The notes below the pieces were generated by a model. That model did not search any database, had not been told where the DNA came from, and saw nothing but the letters and a program-made list of their open reading frames with translations. Both the position numbers and the translations under genes were made by a program. A DNA stretch of 64,000 bases from Aralia elata (Eukaryota > Streptophyta > Magnoliopsida > Apiales > Araliaceae): positions 44,553,990-44,617,989 of the forward strand of contig CM068386.1 of the NCBI GenBank assembly GCA_034770075.1. The letters are read 5' to 3'. Shown piece after piece: positions 22,125 through 35,209 of the stretch (position 1 is the first letter of the stretch; every line of letters starts with the position of its first letter).

Positions 22125-24206
22125 GGGGGGTGGATTTTGGGTGTGGCAATTTGATTTGATTTAATTTAATTGTATTTGTTATTTTGGGTAAAGTTTTGAG
22201 CCTATGAGGGCATTATTCGATTAAATTTTCAGATGGTCTATATTTTGAGGGTATTAGGTTGATCATATCATATGTAACTGAGGTTATGATTTTTAATATT
22301 ACTAAATTCATTTATTTGTTTAATATTTAAAAGGTTATTTTGTTGCTAGTGGCTTTCAAGGCTATTTTAAATTTATTATTAACTTTGATGAAGCTAAAAT
22401 AGTTTTAGCAAAAGAAATGAATCCCTCTAAAACAGGTGATGTAAAAGATTTTTATAATCCAGAAATTCTTAAAACGATTTTTTCTGAAGTAAATGAAGTA
22501 TAAAATTCTCATCTCTTAGATAATAAAAATAATAAAAATAATGTAGAATTCATATGAGCAGGGATTATCATCACGTGTACAAATCTCTTCATGAATTGTA
22601 ATAAATTTACAAATTAAATATATTTCAATCTTTTCCAGCATTAAAGAAAAAAAAATGATTATTGCAGAAGCAAAAATGATTTACAAAAAATAATAGAAAT
22701 AAATTTTCAAGCTAATTTAACAACAAATGGACTTGGACAGTCTCCGGTTTGATTTTGATAAAATTAATAATTTCTTACAAAAGTTTTTTATGTGAAAAAG
22801 TTTACCTATCGATCTCTTAAAATGATTTCAATGACCCGATCTTTAAAAGAATAAATAAAATTTATTTGTTTGAACTTTGAAAACGCAAAATATTGTATAT
22901 CGAAAACATTTGACTTGGGGAATTAGTAATCAAGTAATTTTTCAAAATCTTGAAGTAAATCTATTGGTAAACTTTCCAATAATGATAAAATTAATGTTAT
23001 CTCATACAATTCGCATATATAAATGGTCAAAATATTTGGGTCACAAATTCATTTCATTTCATTTCCATTTATGCCAAAATTCTGCAAAAGGCTCTGATTC
23101 TGTATCTATTTTATTGGTGGGCCTGTTTACCATAAATAGGAATTAATTCTACATAGGGATGACAATTTACTCCGTCTTTATGGCGATTTCCATGTCTCGC
23201 GAGGAATAAAGTAGTGATTTTGATTTTAGGAGATAGAAAATCACCGAATAGTTATATGTGAGGATGGGGAGGGAAAGATATTTGTTTCTCCCGTCTCAAT
23301 CCCCGCCTCGAATAGTTATATATTAATCAAATTAATATTTATACTTCTATATATCTACATAATTAAAATATATGTCTTTTTGTGTGTATGTATGTGTATG
23401 TGTATGGGTGTGTATACAAGGGTGAATGCAGGATTTTTGTCAAGGGTGGACACTTTTATAATTAATTTTTTTTTTAAAAAAATTCAAATATAAATTTCAA
23501 TTAAAAACACATAAAAGTCAGTACAAAATCATTCTTCAAGGCTTTATTTTTTGAAATTATTTTATAATCGCCTTATTTTTAATGGTATCAAATACATCTT
23601 TTTGTGAAGAAATAGTTCTTCAATATAGTGAAACACGTTTAGTAGTGTTAGATGTTGAAAATTTTCTTCAGTATATTTATTTATCCTGATTCAAAATATC
23701 AAATACAAATTCACAAAATAATAATAAAAAAAATAAACTAAAAAATTAATAATAGGAACAAATTCAACATCTAATGACACACACACACTAAAAACTTCAA
23801 TATATATTGTAAAGTTATAGAGTATGTGTGAATGTACTAATTAGCATGAATGCATAAAAATAAATAAGAATCAAAACTAAGTAATTAGCCATTCATACAT
23901 TCAAACAAAAAAAGTAATTAGCCATTCATGGATAATTAATAAAAAAAATAGAGAAAAATTAAATGATATTTAACTTTAACTCTAAAGTTCGGGAGAAATC
24001 AAATAGGCTCGTGTAAACAAAAATTGAAATTAGAAGTTAAAAGAGGATATTAAAATTCCTAATTATAAAGTTATACCTTGAGCAAAGCTTTTTTTTTTTA
24101 TTATATTTTTTTTTAGGGTGGGCACCAATATACAATATTAACACTATACATACAAAAAATAAAATAAAAATAAATTAAACATCAAGGGTGTGAGTGCATT
24201 TGCCCC
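22125..24206. other. ENODL 3' UTR and AT-rich intergenic region
   Basis: The 3' UTR runs perhaps to about 22330. A possible decayed coding relic follows (22331-22500 reads GYFVASGFQGYFKF, then DFYNPEILKTIFSEV), but I cannot name a family. Near 23154-23310 lies an AGGGATGACAATTT-type repeat, and 23419-24206 is probably a decayed MITE whose ends contain GGGTGAATGCAGG and GGGTGTGAGTGCATTTGCCCC-like sequence. Confidence 0.3.

Positions 24207-24255
<49 letters not shown>
24207..24255. repeat. (TG)n(TA)n microsatellite
   Basis: About 11 TG units run into about 13 TA units, ending directly at the start of a copia LTR. Confidence 0.95.
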
Positions 24256-24260
<5 letters not shown>

Positions 24261-24737
24261 GATTTTGGGTATCCAAATGGAGCGCCCATGGAGGGTCCGC
24301 CACATTTGGTTATTGACCAAATTACCCAGCATACTTGGTCAATTTCCGTTTAACTTTTAAACGTTGTTTTGATTTACCTGTTGGAGAGGTTTTTAAGAAG
24401 TGATTTAAACTACTTCACCCATATAAACCCTACGACTCTCAGAAGTACGTGATTAACATATTAATACTCCTACAAAGAGAGAAAATAGAGAGAGATACAT
24501 ACTGCCAATATAGAGAGCTCCCAACATACTGAGTGAATTCCTAGTTATTTCGAACTGTGAAATTGAGTTCCATTCTCATCTCACAAGGATTGTAGTTCAG
24601 AGACTCTGTTGGGTTGTAGAGTACGTGGAATTGCACTAGATTTTTCCGCACTTTAGGTTAATACGCTTCAAGATGTATGTTATTTGGTTCTTGTTTATAT
24701 ATAAACAAGTAATAGCATGCATGTATTTAATCCTTCA
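24256..24737 (+). repeat. lone copia-type LTR with an adjacent PBS
   Basis: Starts TGTTGGATTTTGGG and ends CCTTCA. TTGGTATCGGAGC follows, a tRNA-Met type PBS (24739-24750). No gag or pol of its own follows; another LTR-like start (TGTTGTTTCCCAGAGAC) begins at 24752. So this is a truncated element rather than a clean solo LTR. Confidence 0.65.
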
Positions 24738-24751
24738 TTGGTATCGGAGCA

Positions 24752-25164
24752 TGTTGTTTCCCAGAGACACTAAGAGATCTAGAAGGGGGGTTAAATAGAT
24801 CCTTTTTTAAAATTTGATTTATTAAGGATATTACCAAATAATTTGTTAATCAGATTGATTATGCATAGCGGAATAAACGTTTTGAAAAACCCCTTTAAAG
24901 ATTAAAGAAAATATCTCAGTTCCAAATTTAGTTATGACTTTAAGTCACAAACAATATAATATATGACATAAAGTAATAATAAGAAAGTAAATGACACAAA
25001 CGAGATTTAAGTGTTTCGGAGACTAAATAACTCATAGTCTACTCTTCTACTGTACAGAGTAGGAAATTCACTAAGGATAGATCACAAAGATCTTTACAAC
25101 TGGACCACTAAGGTTCCTTTGAGTCACTTAGTTGAAAGTAGTATGCACACAAGCCAATCATATT
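24752..25164. repeat. LTR-like fragment (SIRE-type start), unassigned
   Basis: Begins TGTTGTTTCCCAGAGACACT and carries CTAGAAGGGGGGTTAAATAG, a pattern common at the start of some plant copia LTRs. The right border is not visible before the E3 LTR begins. Confidence 0.3.
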
Positions 25165-26888
25165 TGATATGATGTAGCATATACTTTGTAATCTTATTCA
25201 TTTATCAATAAAAGAATTAATTTATTAAAGGCATTTTTGAGTAATACTTTTAGAATCATGATGATGATTATGCTAATGAGATCTAAATTCTTAGAAAGCT
25301 TAAAACTAAAATCATTCCTAATCGTTGGATTACTAAAAAGGAGATTAGTGAATCCGGATAGATTGGTACTTACTTTGCTTGCTCTTAGGAAGAGGATGAT
25401 TGATCTCATAATCATTTGTGTGAAGACACTAAAACAAGTATGTAGGTGGTTATTGGAGAATAAGTTCACTGAACGTGACTCGCTGAATGAATACCTAATG
25501 GAGTTTTACTTGCTTGTCAATAGGAATTCTTCTAGTGATAGTAGTACAAGTGATCCTTGGACTTGAGATCATCATATTATCTTGTGTATGATGAGTTATA
25601 CTTTGACATGTTTCTTAAGACCCTTAGGGTATATCAAAGGGTATGCTTAGGTATAATAAGTTGTACATGGAGATAATGATTGGTCAACAAAGAATCTACC
25701 GCTTCTAGTAAAAGGAGAGAATGTCTTATGTGATTCAATAAATGACAACTCAGTAGTCCTTGACCAAGACATAATGAAATTAGAAAGTAGTTTTTAATTT
25801 GCATTATTTAGAGTTGTGCATTTGAGAATCGAAATACATATAATTAAATAAAATAAGACTTAACAATAATTCTATGTCTTATATTTAATTGGGACATTAT
25901 ATGGTAGAAGGATTGAATTGTACGGTAACTATTCACTGAAAGGTTCTTTTGTGATTAATGTTGAAATCTATATTATCTGAAAAGTCGTTGATCGCTAAGG
26001 AGGCTTACCCTTATTGTAGAATAAATATTATTTATTTAAATGAATTAAATAGTTTAATTTATTTATTTAAATAAGATTGGAATTGTTCTAATTGATTTAT
26101 TCACAACGGTTTAATATGGAGAACCTAAAGGGTCACACCGCAAAAGGAAAATATTTATTTAAGAAGTAAATGACATAATCGTAATAATAAGTTAAGTATA
26201 TTTAATTTAATCTATGGTGATAGAATAAATTAAATAACTTAATATTTATTATTTAATATTTTGAAAATATTAAATATAAATTAATAAGATGAGTCTTATC
26301 ATTATTATTATTATTATTATTACTATTTAATTTCTAAAAGGGTTTGTGAATTAATTAATAAAAGTACTATCATAAATTCCTAATTGGATTAGGAGTTTAA
26401 TTAATTAAAAGAGTTTAATTAAAATAAAACCCTATTCTTAAATAGTTTAGGAGGGTTGTTAATATGTATATAAGAAGAGTCATATGATAGATACATGGTG
26501 ATGTTTTTCCAATCGTTGGAAGAGTACTTACAAATTCTATAAAGATAAAAAATTAGGATTTTGCTAATACCCATCTTCTTGAATACATATTATTTCTTGG
26601 TAAATCACCTCTAGAAGTCAAACATTTGGGTGATAAACGTTGATCAAAAGAAGGAATCTAACCTGTGAATTCAAGGAGAACGCGAAGGATTTGGAATTGA
26701 ACTCATATCTGAGGAAACACGATTCTACGAGGGTATGATTTTGATTCTCTATCTTCCTTTGTTAATTGATAATTGCGCATAAAGAATGATCCTGGTTATG
26801 GTTTGTAAAATTTTAAATTCTGACTTAGCCATTCTTCCGCTATTTATATGCAATCTGATTATATATTCATGGATATTACAAACCAACA
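25165..26888 (+). repeat. E3 5' LTR (left border approximate)
   Basis: The right border is firm: CCAACA followed one base later by the PBS. The left border is my best guess at TGATATGATGTAGC, since the partner LTR is absent. It includes an (ATT)n stretch near 26300. Confidence 0.5.
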
Positions 26889-26889
26889 G

Positions 26890-26901
26890 TGGTATTAAAG
26901 C
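26890..26901 (+). other. E3 primer-binding site
   Basis: TGGTATTAAAGC matches the tRNA-Met PBS TGGTATCAGAGC at 10 of 12 positions, one base after the LTR end. Confidence 0.7.
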
Positions 26902-28563
26902 TAAACTTTATGCGAATTATTAATTATTTTGATTCCGTATATATATGGGTATGTGTTTAGAACAATTTAATTGGGCATAATTGTTAGTATAAAATCTTGT
27001 TTTTCGATGAAAACTACAAAAAACGCAATCTGGGAAAACTAGAAATGGAACGGACAGAAGCCTTAGAGTCGCGACACTTATTTATGTGAGCCGTGGCGCT
27101 AAGCGCCCTCTTTGAGAGCCGCGACGCTATTCATTGTGAGCCGCGACGCTCTCCTTTTGAGCCGTGACGTTTGAAGGTCTGTTGGTTCGTTTTTGTTCAA
27201 TTTTGAGTAATTCTAAATTAAAATAAAGGAGTTTATTTTTGATTTTGAATTGGATTAAAATAAAGGAGTTTATTTTGATTCAAAATTGGTTTTTATGCAA
27301 ACTCTTATTGCCCATTAAATGATATCGATGCATATATGGAATGATTTTGATTTCATGAGATGAATATTATTTATTGATGCACATGGTGATATGTATGATA
27401 ATAAATGAGATTGATTATGGACTATTAACTAATGTGTGATTAGATTTATTTAAGAGGATGCTTGAATGAATGAGTTTTATAAATGGGGTCTGCGTACCTC
27501 GTCTTCTCTAGTTTTTTCTTGATGTAAATTCTATCTTTCTCCTATGTACTTTCCCTTAACTGCTGATCAAAGTTTCTATTTATTGTAAATAGTTTATGTA
27601 ATAGGATTAGTTAGAATTATTTTAAAGAATTAGAGACAAAGAAGCAAGGAGCGCTTGAAGACTCGTTTGTAATGGAGCCCCGGTTTAAATATAATAGTTA
27701 TATTTAAATTCAGTTCTTGCACCCTAAGTTTGACCTTTTGGTTCACTTGGTGACTTTAGTGAACCAAACTAGAATAAAAGTCCATAATCAATTCGGGTAG
27801 AATATAGTATTCTATATGTGCATGTTTACTATATATATGCATGTTTACTATATATATATATATATATATTATATTATACAACATGCTTTGCATGTTAAAT
27901 AATATGACGCGTATTTTATATATATGTGCATGTGCTCTAAACAAGATGAGACAAATAAAAACAAAACCTTCAAAGAAATCATATTAAGTTATAACGTTTA
28001 AAGATATTTGAAATATCGAACGTCGCCTTCTAGCATGATAAAATGATAGAGTATCAATTAATCATTATAAGTTTGTTGTGTCACCACAAGACTTATTTTA
28101 ATTTCTTGAAATATTGTTTTATCACATTTGATGCTTATAAAGGAATTGAACGATGTTGTTTTGTTGTGTCACCACAAGGACGATGTTTTTCTCTTTACTT
28201 ATATGGAAGTGCTAGGTTGGACTTAACTTGGACAATTTTGATTCGGATGTGTTAACACTTGATCAAAATAATCTAAGAGGCAAAATACAAGGAGTTACAT
28301 GGTGATGTAATTGACAATAATTGTCTACTTATTTATTTATATATAGTTTGTTGTGTCACCCCAAGGCTATATACATTTGAAATGAGATCCTTATTTTCAT
28401 TAGCAAATCTTTAATTAGATTTGTCGAACTATATATTGAGGGTAATATAGTTTGATGAAAATAGTGGGAGATGCCAATTTAAATAAAGACCTAATTTATT
28501 TTGGTAATTAATAAAAGGAATGCATGATAAAATGTTGTCTATTTTACATGCAGAATTTGAAAA
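26902..28563 (+). other. E3 leader between PBS and gag
   Basis: 1.66 kb without a credible gene. It holds a set of GAGCCGCGACGCT-like repeats (27066-27169), (TA)n near 27850 and three copies of TTGTGTCACCACAA (28076, 28164, 28351). Such a long structured leader is unusual between PBS and gag. Confidence 0.5.
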
Positions 28564-29376
28564 ATGTCAAACTCACTAATATCACTGCGTAACATACTTG
28601 ATGCTAACAAACTAACTGGACTGAATTACACGGACTGGTTAAGGAATCTGAGAATTGTTCTTACTGCTGAAAAGATTTCTTATATCCTAAATTCGTCCGT
28701 CCCTGCAAATGTTACAGAAACAGTCTTTGAGGAAGAGATTGCTACTTTTAGAAAGTGGCAAGATGATGCAACCGTGACTCAATGCATCATGCTCGCATCC
28801 ATGAGTAATGAGCTTCAGCGTCAGCATGAAACTATGGATGCTCCTACTATACTCCTGTACCTCAAGGAGTTGTATGGTGAGGAAAGTAGGACTGCTAGAT
28901 ATCAGATATCTAAGGAGCTCTTCCGATCTGGAATGACCGATGGCACTACCGTTGAGACTCATGTCCTAAAGATGATCAATTTGATTGAACGTCTTGGACA
29001 GTTAGGGTTCGTGATGGATAGAGAGTTAAGTCAAGATTTGATCTTACAGTCACTCCCAAACACCTTCTCACAATTTGTTATGAATTTTCACATGAATAAG
29101 TTGGACGTCAGTTTGCCTGAGTTACTTAACATGCTGAAAACTGCTGAAGGTCACTTCCCATCCAAGGACCAAGTCTTAATGGTAGATGATTCTTCTAAGA
29201 AAAGAAAGAGGCCCAAGGTATCTTCTGAAAGGAAGAAAAAGAAGAAGGCTAATGACACGGCGAATGTAAAGGATAATAAGAAAGCTGATCCAGATAGCAA
29301 AGGAATATGCTTCCATTGCAATAAGTCAGGTCACTGGAAAAGGAACTGTGAGAAGTATCTTGCGGAACAAAAGTAG
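28564..29376 (+). CDS. E3 Gag (copia type), 270 aa
   Basis: Residues 10-30 (ILDANKLTGLNYTDWLRNL) and 60-190 form the copia gag region (CIMLASMSNELQRQHE, YGEESRTARYQISKELF, LILQSLPNTFSQFVMNF, LPELLNMLKTAE). A lysine-rich basic patch follows, then one CCHC knuckle, CFHCNKSGHWKRNC (C-X2-C-X4-H-X4-C). It ends at TAG just before the protease. It looks intact and could still encode capsid protein. Confidence 0.9.
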   Translation: MSNSLISLRNILDANKLTGLNYTDWLRNLRIVLTAEKISYILNSSVPANVTETVFEEEIATFRKWQDDATVTQCIMLASMSNELQRQHETMDAPTILLYLKELYGEESRTARYQISKELFRSGMTDGTTVETHVLKMINLIERLGQLGFVMDRELSQDLILQSLPNTFSQFVMNFHMNKLDVSLPELLNMLKTAEGHFPSKDQVLMVDDSSKKRKRPKVSSERKKKKKANDTANVKDNKKADPDSKGICFHCNKSGHWKRNCEKYLAEQK

Positions 29377-31721
29377 AAAAAGCTTGGAGAAGCTTCAACT
29401 TCCGATCAAGGTTTGTACATGATTGAAATTAACTTTTCTGAAAGTCAAACTTTTACTTAGGTATTGGATATCGGCTGTGGTTTTCACATATGTAATACTA
29501 TGTAGGGACTAAGCAGAAGTAGAAAGCTGAACAAGGATGAAGTCGTCCTACGAGTAAGAAATGGAGCAAAAGTTACTGCATTAGCTGTAGGAACTTATTG
29601 TTTAGCACTGCCTATGGGCAAGTCCATTAGTTTAAATAATTGTTATTATGTTCCAACACTTAGAAGAAACATTATTTCTATTTTTGTATTGGATATGGAT
29701 GGTTTTGATATTATAATAAAGAACAATAGTTGTTCTATTTATAATAAAAATGTTCTATATGGTGTTGACAATTTACTGAATGGACTTTATGTACTTGACT
29801 TGCATGAAAATATATTTCAAATTGAACAAACTACGAAAAGGAAAAGAGATGATGTTAATTATACCTTTATGTGGCAGTGTAGACTCGGTCATATTAATGA
29901 AACAAGATTAACCAAATTGTATAAAGATGGGCTTTTAGAGCTATCTAATTACGAATCATATCTAACTTGTGAATCTTGTCTCATGGGTAAGATGACCAAA
30001 TCTCCTTTTAGTGAAAAAGGAGAAAGAGTTACAGAGTTGTTAGTATTGGTACACACAAACGTATGTGGACCTATGACAACGACTGCACGAGGAGGGTATT
30101 CTTATTTTATTACTTTCACTGATGATCATTCAAGATTTGGATATGTGTATTTGATGAAATACAAATCTTAATCGTTTGAAAAGTTCAAAGAATTTCGAAG
30201 TGAAGTAGAGAAACAAACTAGCAAGAGTATTAAGATTCTTCGATCGAATCGAGGAGGAGAATACTTAATCAATGAGTTTCTCAATTGTCTCAAAGAAAAT
30301 GGTATAATATCACAATGGACTCTACCAGGAGCACCAGAGTTGAATGGTGTATCTGAAAGGAAAAATCGAACATTGTTGGAGATAGTTGGTTCCATGATGA
30401 GTTTTATCGACATTCCAGTATCCTTCTAGGATTATGCCCTAGAATCGGCTGCATACCTACTTAACAAGATACCTACTAAATCCGTCCCAAAGACTCCATA
30501 TGAGTTATGGACAGGGAGAAAACCAAATCTTAAACATGTTAAGACTTGGGGTTGTCTAACCTATATCAAAAAATTTGAGAATGATAAGCTACATACTAGA
30601 TCCGATAAGTATAGATTCGTGGGATACCCTAAAGAAACATCAGGGTATTATTTCTATCATCTTACTGATCAAAAGGTGTTCGTTGCGAAACATGCTGCCT
30701 TCTTGAAAAATGAGTTTATTTTTGAAGGAGTTAGTGGAAGTAGGATATATCTTGAAGAAGTTCAAGAACCACAAAATACTACGAATCAAAGTCAGGTACC
30801 TGACCAAGTGGAAGAACTTACTGTACCACAACCTATTCGTAAATCTGGAAGAGTATCGAAGATACCTGACATGTAAGGATTCATCATAGAGGATGATGAT
30901 GAGGTACGTATTATAGATAATGATGATCCATTAACTTATGAAGATATTATGAGTAGTAAAGACTCAGAGAAATGGCTAAAAGCCATGAAATCCGAAATGG
31001 ACTCCATGTAAGAAAACCAAGTATGGACTTTGGTTTCACTACTTGAGGGCATTAAGCCTATTGGGTGCAAATGGGTCTTTAAGAGAAAGACTAGAGTGAA
31101 CGGCAAGGTAGAGACCTATAAGGCCCGACTGGTTGCAAAAGGTTTCAAACAAAGACAAGGTATTGACTATGATGAAACCTTCTTACCAATAGCTATGCTC
31201 AAGTCCATTCGGATTTTGCTTGCAATTGCAGCTTATTATGACTACGAAATCTGGCAAATGAACGTAAAAACGGCCTTCCTTAATGGAAACTTGAGGAAGA
31301 TGTATATATGATACAGCTAAAGGGTTTTGTTTTAACGGTTGGAACAAATCAAGTTTGTAAGCTACAACGGTCCATTTATGGATTGAAGCAAGCTTTTCGA
31401 AGGTGGAACATCCATTTTGATGAGACAATCAAAGAGTTTGATTTTATCAAAAATGAGGATGAACCTTGTGTGTACAAGAAGGTTAGTGGGAGCGCTGTTT
31501 CATTCCTGATATTATATGTTGACGATATATTATTGATAGGGAATGATGCTCCTATGCTATAGTCGATCAAAATTTGGTTATCTAAACATTTTTCCATGAA
31601 GGACTTGGGTGAAGTATCCTATATTTTGGGGATAAAGATCTATAGAGATAGATCTAAAAGGATGCTTAGCATGTCCCAAGGAAAGTACATTGACTCGATG
31701 CTAAAAAAGTTTAGCATGGAA
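29377..31721 (+). pseudogene. E3 pol: protease, integrase, RT, broken
   Basis: In order: protease DIGCGFHICN (D-T/S-G altered to D-I-G), a GAG-pre-integrase segment with WQCRLGHINETRL, the integrase core (CGPMTTTARGGYSYF, FTDDHSR, SNRGGEY, GVSERKNRTLL), then RT from WVFKRKTRVNGKV, through QMNVKTAFLNG to YVDDILLIG. At least seven in-frame stops (for example near 29458, 30168, 30427, 30874 and 31009) and a frameshift near 31305 disable it. RNase H is missing because E4 has inserted. Confidence 0.88.
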
Positions 31722-32443
31722 TGTGACGCCCCCAAATTCGAGTTCCAAAACCTCGAACTCAGTGCTCACGATAACGTATATCCAAACACTTTTAAACAAC
31801 ATATAACAACTAATGCGGAATAAATAAACATATATTGTTCATTACAAAAGGTTTACTACGGTCCCAAGGTTTATAACCTTAAATAAATATATCATGAAAA
31901 ACTCTAATAATACAAAAGAGTTCCATGATTATAAAACAGAATAGCAACATATAGATAACTAACATACAATTATTCCTTAAGCTTTCCCTTGCCTTTGTCC
32001 TTTTTGGAACTCTCCGGTTTAACTGCAATTAGTTCATGATATAGCAAGGGTGAACAACTATTTTGCTTAACAAGTTTAAAATGAATAATGAAAGATATAT
32101 CATGAATGGTTAAGGATGACAATCAAAATGATTCAATGATTTAACTTGATGTTCTACCATATAATATGAAGCAAGTAACATTTGAACAACTTTTCACTTA
32201 AAACATTTTGAATCAATGTTCTAGGGTTTCAAACTCACTTATTTTGCTAAAAAAAATTATATATTCACCAATATAAACATCTCAACATGAAACCAACTTT
32301 GTTTTACTTAATATTCCAAGATCTATTTATTTACACCATAGATCTAATATTTTAAAGTTACAAAATAATTTTTAAACCATCAAAACACATTTTTATACAT
32401 AAAAATACATTTTAACCATAGAAATTCATTTTCAATCATAAAT

Positions 32444-32497
<54 letters not shown>

Positions 32498-33683
32498 ACA
32501 AATACACATATTTACCACATAATAAACCATAAATCTTAAATATACCACAACTAACTTCAACAAATATCACATATATATCCCATATATAACTTTAAAACTA
32601 AAAGATTTAAAGATAGAAATACTTTTCAACCTTCTAGTCCTTGATGCCCTCTTTTTCTCTCTTCCAAAGTAGGTGATGAAGGTGGATGACATCCAAAGCT
32701 CCTCTCCTTGATGGCTTTAATACTCTTTAACCACCAACACTTGAAGGTTTAATGAATTTCTAGGGTTTCCTTTCACTTTTTCTCTCTAACTAGATCTCTC
32801 TTTCTTTTTCTTGAGAGTTTCTCTCTCTAAAGCTACTAGCAAATGTGAAAAATGGTATTCTAAGTGGTCAAGGATGGTCTAGGGTGATTTAAATTTCATC
32901 TACCAAAAAACATTATATACAATCCATGTATGCATAGACTTATCACTAACTTAACCCTATCCAAGCTTACATGGAGATTTTGGGCACTTATGAACCAATC
33001 ATATGAGACATGTTTGAGATCATTGCATGGGACCTATGGCTCTATCCTCCAATTATCCTCTCGTTTTGCTTTATTATTATTTTTTATCTAATTTGTATAA
33101 ATGTTGACTAAAGCTTGACTTTTCACTTAATGTCCAATTGGACTAATGTTTGGGCCGCCAAATAATTTCTATTAGGCTATAATAATTAAAACATTAGACT
33201 ACTAGTATACTTGATAATTAATTCAAGTAGTGAGCTAGTTTAATTAATTAAATGATCTCACATTAATTATTTACAAGTCCAATACACAATTAATTGCTTG
33301 GGCTTGTTTAAATAATTTACTAGACTAGTCCATTAAAATTTAATTACATACTTGGACTATCACATAAATTCACATATAGTCACACATTTCATAATCATAA
33401 TTAATTAAATTATATAATCTAATTAAACTTGCTATATCCGAAGTTAATTGGATATTTACTTGGTTCAATTATCTTATCAATTTATTGATATTAAAATTCT
33501 TATGTTAGCCCATTAATTTAATATATCCATTAATTGTGCCTTTCTTTAATTAAATCAACCATATAGTCACATAGTCACCCAAATCACGTAATGGTTTAAA
33601 TTAATTCGCTTTAAAATTTAATTCATTAGAAATTAAATTCTTAACTTTATTTATAATGTCACTTAAAATTCGCGGTCATTACA
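31722..33683 (-). repeat. E4 3' LTR
   Basis: TGTGACGCCCCC to GGTCATTACA, 1962 bp, with a long (TA)n near 32447-32492. Compared with the right LTR it lacks about 1.35 kb at the point near 32143. Confidence 0.88.
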
Positions 33684-35209
33684 TTCTCTCTCCTTTATAG
33701 GAATTCCGTCCCCAGAATTTCAATATAGGTATGAAAATCTTAACATAAGTTCATTCAAAAAGATGCGGATAATTCTTCCTCATCTTTTCTTCCAATTCCC
33801 ACGTAGCTTCTTCAGCCGTGTGGTTCCTCCAAAGCACTTTGACTGAATGTATGACCTTATTTCTTAACATCTGCTACTTCTTATCTAGTATCTGGACATG
33901 AATCTCTAAATATGACAAGTCTTTCTCAACTTGAATCGGTTCATAGGATATCACATGCTTGTAGTAGGGTATATATGGTCGCAACACCAAAACGTGAAAC
34001 ACATTGTGAATGTGCTCAAGTTCAGGAGGTAGAGCTACCTTGTACGCCACTTTACCTACCCTCTTCAGAACTTTGAATGGTCCTATGAACTTGGGGCTCA
34101 ATTTCCCTTTCTTCCTAAATCTGATCTTCCCTTTTCGGGGAGATACCTTCAAAAACACAAAACTGCCAACTTCAAAGTCTCGCTTCTGACGATGCAAATC
34201 AGCATACTTCTTCTGTCGGTCCTGAGCTGGTACCAAATGAGCTCTTATCACTCTGATAACATCCACAGTCTGCTGCACCAATTTAGGTCCCAACAGTCTC
34301 CGTTCACTGACTTCATCCCAACATAGAGGTGTTCGACACTTCCTTCCGTATAATGCTTCATATGGTGGCATGCCAATACTTACATGATAACTGTTATTAT
34401 AGGCAAACTCCACCAATGGTAGGTGATTATCCCAGCTACCCTTCAAATCCATCACACATGCTCTAAGCATGTCTTTAAGCGTCTGAATCGTTCGTTCGCT
34501 TTGCCCATCCGTTTGAGGATGATATGCCGTACTCAACCTCAACTGGGTTCCCAACCTTTCTTGCAAGCTCCTTTAGAAATTCAACATGAAGCGCGGATCT
34601 CTATCAGACACAATAGATACTAGCACTCCATGTCGCGACACAATCTCTTTCATATATAACTTTGCTAACTGCTCTAGATTGTACTTTATCTTGATCGATA
34701 GAAAATGTGCAGATTTAGTTAAACGATCCACGATCACCCAGATCGCATTGTAACCCTTATGAGTTGGTGGAAGACCTGTCACAAAATCCATCGTGATATG
34801 CTCTCACTTCCACTCCGGAATCTCCAGCGGTTGTAGCAGCCCACTCGGTTTCTAATGTTCTGCTTTTACCCTCTGACATGTCAAACACCGTCCAACATAT
34901 TTCGCGACCTCCCTCTTCATGTTCAGCCACCAGAAGTGCTGGCACAAATCTTGATACATCTTGGTACTACCAGGGTGTATCAAATACCTTGTAGAATGAG
35001 CTTCCTACAGAATCTCTTCTCTCAACTCTAGAACCATCGGTATCCAGATCCTCCCTTCAAACCTTAGCAATTTTGTGCTATCAATCTTATACTTCAAGTC
35101 TTCACCTTTTGAAATCCTCTTCTTGATTCTGACACACTCTTCATCCTGCTCTTGAGTCTCCTTTATTTTACCTAATAAGGTCGGACTTGCCTCCATTGCA
35201 TACAATTTC
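33684..35209 (-). pseudogene. E4 integrase and chromodomain, broken
   Basis: The core motifs MDFVTGLPPTHKGYNAIW, IVSDRDPRF and HPQTDGQSERTIQ are present, so all three catalytic acidic residues are visible, but stops separate them (one near 34572). Downstream the usual LGPKLVQQTVD and KGKLSPKFIGPFKVL lead to VKVLWRNHTAEEATWELE, a chromodomain-like tail near 33750-33850. A purine tract (AAAGGAGAGAGAA) follows beside the LTR. Confidence 0.85.

Larger units (their letters stand above)
25165..31721 (+). mobile_element. E3: Ty1/copia retrotransposon, 3' end cut by E4
   Basis: 5' LTR, PBS, a long leader, gag and pol in the copia order protease, integrase, RT are present. At 31721 the RT reading is interrupted in mid-sequence by the TGTGACGCC start of the E4 LTR, so RNase H and the 3' LTR are missing here. 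All of pol up to about 31305 stays in one frame with several stops. Confidence 0.88.

Noticed and set aside
22331..23150. Coding-like stretches (GYFKFIINFDEAKIVLAKEM and WSKYLGHKFISFHF)
   Set aside because: They feel like a decayed viral or retroelement gene, possibly pararetroviral, but I could not match any motif with confidence, so no product is claimed.
25237..25566. 109-codon plus-strand frame
   Set aside because: It lies within the E3 LTR, shows no protein motif and is probably chance.
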